NCBI GenBank assembly: GCA_947591115.1
Contig: CANQCX010000071.1
Coordinates: 1-8,886, forward strand
Direction of reading: 5' to 3'
DNA: 8,886 nucleotides
From: an uncultured Lachnospiraceae bacterium
Lineage (GTDB): Bacteria; Bacillota; Clostridia; Lachnospirales; Lachnospiraceae
Shown here: positions 7,601 through 8,886 of the stretch, piece by piece
Numbering within the stretch: the first letter of the stretch is position 1
How the letters are laid out: each line of letters starts with the position of its first letter
Notes under the pieces: generated by a model
Seen by the model: the letters and a program-made list of their open reading frames with translations, nothing else
Told to the model about the DNA's origin: nothing
The model's database searches: none
Made by a program: the position numbers and the translations under genes

Positions 7601-8207
7601 AAGCAGTCTTTTATTTGAGCGGATGGAAACGCGCTATCAGTATCACATGGAGCTCAACGATACCTGCAAGCTGGCAATGCTAAAGTATTTGTCGCAGCTT
7701 TCCGAAAGAACCTCCCTGCAGTATGAGCTTCAGGATGAACTGCTTTCCGAGTTTACCTGCCGGAACATGTACTTCGCTTTCTATAAAAAGCTCGACCGCA
7801 GGCTGATCCTGAAATATCATCTGTATGACAAGGTTTTTTTGGAATACCGCGCGGATCCGCATAAACGCGTCGTGCTGCATTACAGCAGGGACGAGGACGG
7901 CGAAAATTTTACGGCGGAGGAAATGACGGATGTTTATGAAGGAATTTTTGTCAAGCCGTTCGTGATGTTTTTCGGGGAAACGGTGCGCTACTATATTTCG
8001 GAGGAATATGCAGGACAGGTGGAGGTTACCGAAAGTAACCGGATTTCCAATAACGACGTGTACGGAGAGAAAAACGAAAGCCGTTACAGTCTTTTAAACC
8101 AGATGCTGATTTCCGATACCCTGCAGGAAGAAGAAGAGCTGCAGCGCGACATGGTACAGTATGCCGGATATGAAGAAGTTACCAGAAGAGTATTTCGTTT
8201 GTTATAA
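4656..8207 (+). CDS. Large cytosolic beta-sandwich plus helical-solenoid protein, DUF5717-like, function unknown
   Basis: The gene encodes 1183 residues from a GTG start and has no signal peptide or membrane segment, so it is probably cytosolic. From recall it matches the Lachnospiraceae family named DUF5717; I cannot verify this by search. Residues about 15-112 and 190-287 look like two related beta-sandwich (Ig/BACON-like) domains, each ending in alternating hydrophobic strands, joined by a charged helical linker. From about 288 a helical, TPR-like solenoid begins after the acidic-basic stretch PRDEEEKKLRLQ and runs to roughly 1050, rich in Tyr, Leu and Glu. The last 130 residues form a beta-rich domain (KVFLEYRA, RVVLHYSRDEDG, FVMFFGETVRYYISEE) and then a helical tail. 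I see no catalytic motif. The layout suggests a scaffold or binding protein. It has its own promoter and lies 17 bases before an Hsp70-fold-like gene, so the two are probably co-transcribed and may act together. Confidence 0.8.
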   Translation: MRKRIRQLARGKFEYEKPVLSLSEDEIAIEVIEDSDYNGSFTITSENHVRLRGMVYTEHPRMEIQTPQFDGEEVRIRYCFHGKGLIEGEQQKGGFVIVCNETEYSLSFCASVSKLYPDSSAGKLKSLYDFSNLAKEHWEEAYQLFYHKSFANIIKPKEIKEAMIYRGIVSAKPSNQNLEEFLVGIHKKNKVGFSIEKQSYEFSSLTESEKEIIEIQRDGWGYLSIQVTADADFLELSKERITTQDFLGSSFPFEYYISYDRLHAGKNYGVLRFTDAYRTAEVTVTVIKEPQEPRDEEEKKLRLQIAECRVGLMELYQAYRLKRIVTGVWANETIDILNHLNAVEPENPIYELMKAQVYIINRQRQEAEWIVNRFKREWKDKKSPVWGYYLYIMTLMEREPSYVDRMTHEIELIFHENPDSSLLFWVLLFLKEEYFNNNARKLKAIEYWVMQGCNSPYLYLEAYYLIWQDPYLLTKLEAFEIRVLRWAIRRHALTKDIAEQIFQIVEMSKGFDPVLYALLTAAYDIKPKPVYLGIICSYLIRGQQFDPEYHYWFEEGIELELRITGLYEAFLLSMDEREVLSVPKIIQMYFQYNSSLPYRKMAVLYNNIIASKDAEPQLYHKYRKTMGRFALEQLSQGHMDDNLAVLYKDMLELGMVNEEIAHALSKVLFIHKLIVFEKNPVRVFVYQRQLKDPQIVPVTDNTAYIQLYSQEYRILFEDAEGRRYVDSIAYQIQPLMEPEAFMETCIRLAPQELPYLISYFTTKRNYLTFSKEDVLYFERMLFAEELSSAYRAELAPEIIRFCHDEGEEELVRRALERLDISSMAPAARRYMMELLVDEHMYDKAYELLGVYGTDELPAAAKVALSSHMICQRNYEEDEFLLSLTAQGFFAGKYNDVMLDYLARSYSGPTERMCELWKAAREFDIDTFELEERILTQMMYTARSLSDADGIFEHYYESGGREQTVMAYLSSCSHAYFLNGEKQSSLLFERMETRYQYHMELNDTCKLAMLKYLSQLSERTSLQYELQDELLSEFTCRNMYFAFYKKLDRRLILKYHLYDKVFLEYRADPHKRVVLHYSRDEDGENFTAEEMTDVYEGIFVKPFVMFFGETVRYYISEEYAGQVEVTESNRISNNDVYGEKNESRYSLLNQMLISDTLQEEEELQRDMVQYAGYEEVTRRVFRLL

Positions 8208-8224
8208 AAGAGGGTTGTGGCGAT

Positions 8225-8886
8225 ATGGAAGCAAAGAGAGAGCCGTATTATCTGGGGATCGACCTGAATGAGCGGTATGCAATGATCAGTTTTTATCGAT
8301 CGGATCAAAAAGAGCCGGATACGGTCAGTACGGTTGCGGGAAGCGAGAATTACCAGATTCCGCTGGTGCTTGCCAAACGCAGGGGAATCGGCCAGTGGTA
8401 TTACGGGGATGACGCGCGCAAAATGGCGAAAACAAGTGAAATGATCTGTGTGGATTCTCTGCTGCGAAGAGCCGTTGACAAGGAGTCCATTCGTATCGAG
8501 GAGGAAACGTTTGAGGCATGGGAGCTATTAGCGCTGTTTTTGAAAAAGATTATCCAGCTTCCGCAGAAACTCGGAAATCCTTCTTATTATGACCGGCTGG
8601 TCATTACCGTTGAGCGGCTTTCACGTGAAAATATGGAGCTGCTTTGGAAGATCGCGGCAAAACTGGGTTTGGGAAAAGAACAGTTTATGGTCATTGACCA
8701 TAAGGCGAGTTTTTATTATTTTTTGTTTCATCAGCAGGAGGAATTGTGGCTGCATGACGTATTTCTGTTTGAATATGAGCAGAACAGTATGCACTATTAC
8801 AGTCTGAAGCGGAATATGCGCACGATGCCGCAGGTCGTTACCATACAGGAAAGCAACCGCGTAGCGTTTCACTCCGGACCGGATAT
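8225..8886 (+). CDS. Divergent Hsp70/actin-fold-like protein, DUF5716-like; 3' partial
   Basis: The frame opens at ATG 8225 and stays open to the window edge (220 codons seen). AGAGGG at 8209-8214, ten bases upstream, is the ribosome binding site. From recall it resembles the Lachnospiraceae family DUF5716. The order of segments follows the N-terminal lobe of an Hsp70 ATPase domain. YLGIDLNERYAMISFY (9-24) stands where phosphate-1 GIDLGTT would be. RLVITVERLS then ENMELLWKIAAKLGL (from 124) parallels the Hsp70 AVITVPAYF and following helix. VIDHKASFYYFL (156-167) parallels NEPTAAALAYGL, and VFLFEYEQNSMHYYSLK (179-195) falls where FDLGGGTFDVS is expected. The Gly-rich phosphate loops are missing, so ATP hydrolysis may be lost or altered. 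The gene follows the solenoid gene by 17 bases, with no terminator between them. The function is unknown; the fold assignment is my inference from pattern order. Confidence 0.78.
   Translation, partial: MEAKREPYYLGIDLNERYAMISFYRSDQKEPDTVSTVAGSENYQIPLVLAKRRGIGQWYYGDDARKMAKTSEMICVDSLLRRAVDKESIRIEEETFEAWELLALFLKKIIQLPQKLGNPSYYDRLVITVERLSRENMELLWKIAAKLGLGKEQFMVIDHKASFYYFLFHQQEELWLHDVFLFEYEQNSMHYYSLKRNMRTMPQVVTIQESNRVAFHSGPD

Noticed and set aside
8024..8040. Small hairpin GGTTAC-CGAAA-GTAACC near the end of the solenoid gene
   Set aside because: Only six base pairs, no T tract, and in coding sequence; not a terminator and probably chance.

Overview
The window looks like chromosomal DNA of a Clostridia bacterium, most likely a gut Lachnospiraceae. 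This rests on three things: the NfnA-NfnB electron-bifurcating pair, the two large Lachnospiraceae-type genes of unknown function at the right end (which I recall as the DUF5717 and DUF5716 families), and strong GGAGG-like ribosome binding sites with moderate GC content. All genes read on the + strand and there is no gene-free stretch over 300 bases. I see no insertion sequence, CRISPR array, tRNA or rRNA.

Region 1 (1-2086) is the end of a redox operon. The 3' part of nfnA (FAD/NAD-binding, [2Fe-2S] subunit) is followed by a complete nfnB/gltA-like gene (two [4Fe-4S] clusters, FAD and NADPH sites). A strong intrinsic terminator closes the unit. Together the two proteins would form a soluble NADH-dependent reduced ferredoxin:NADP+ oxidoreductase. 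As given, nfnA carries an apparent one-base deletion in a G run (591-594). It replaces the expected Cys/Gly-rich tail and destroys what would have been a TAATG stop/start overlap with nfnB.

Region 2 (about 2087-4620) is a single gene for a compact P-type cation ATPase of the CtpE/Exp7-like group, probably moving Ca2+ or another divalent cation. It starts after the terminator at ATG 2164, so it must have its own promoter, of which I can see only a -10-like box.

Region 3 (about 4593-8886) is the least explained part. A near-consensus sigma-A promoter lies over the ATPase stop codon and drives a GTG-started 1183-residue cytosolic protein with two beta-sandwich-like N-terminal domains, a long helical solenoid and a beta-rich tail. 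Seventeen bases later a second gene begins, cut by the window end, whose N-terminal 220 residues follow the order of an Hsp70/actin-fold ATPase domain but with degenerate phosphate loops. The pair looks like an uncharacterised two-gene module: a divergent Hsp70-like protein with a large solenoid partner.
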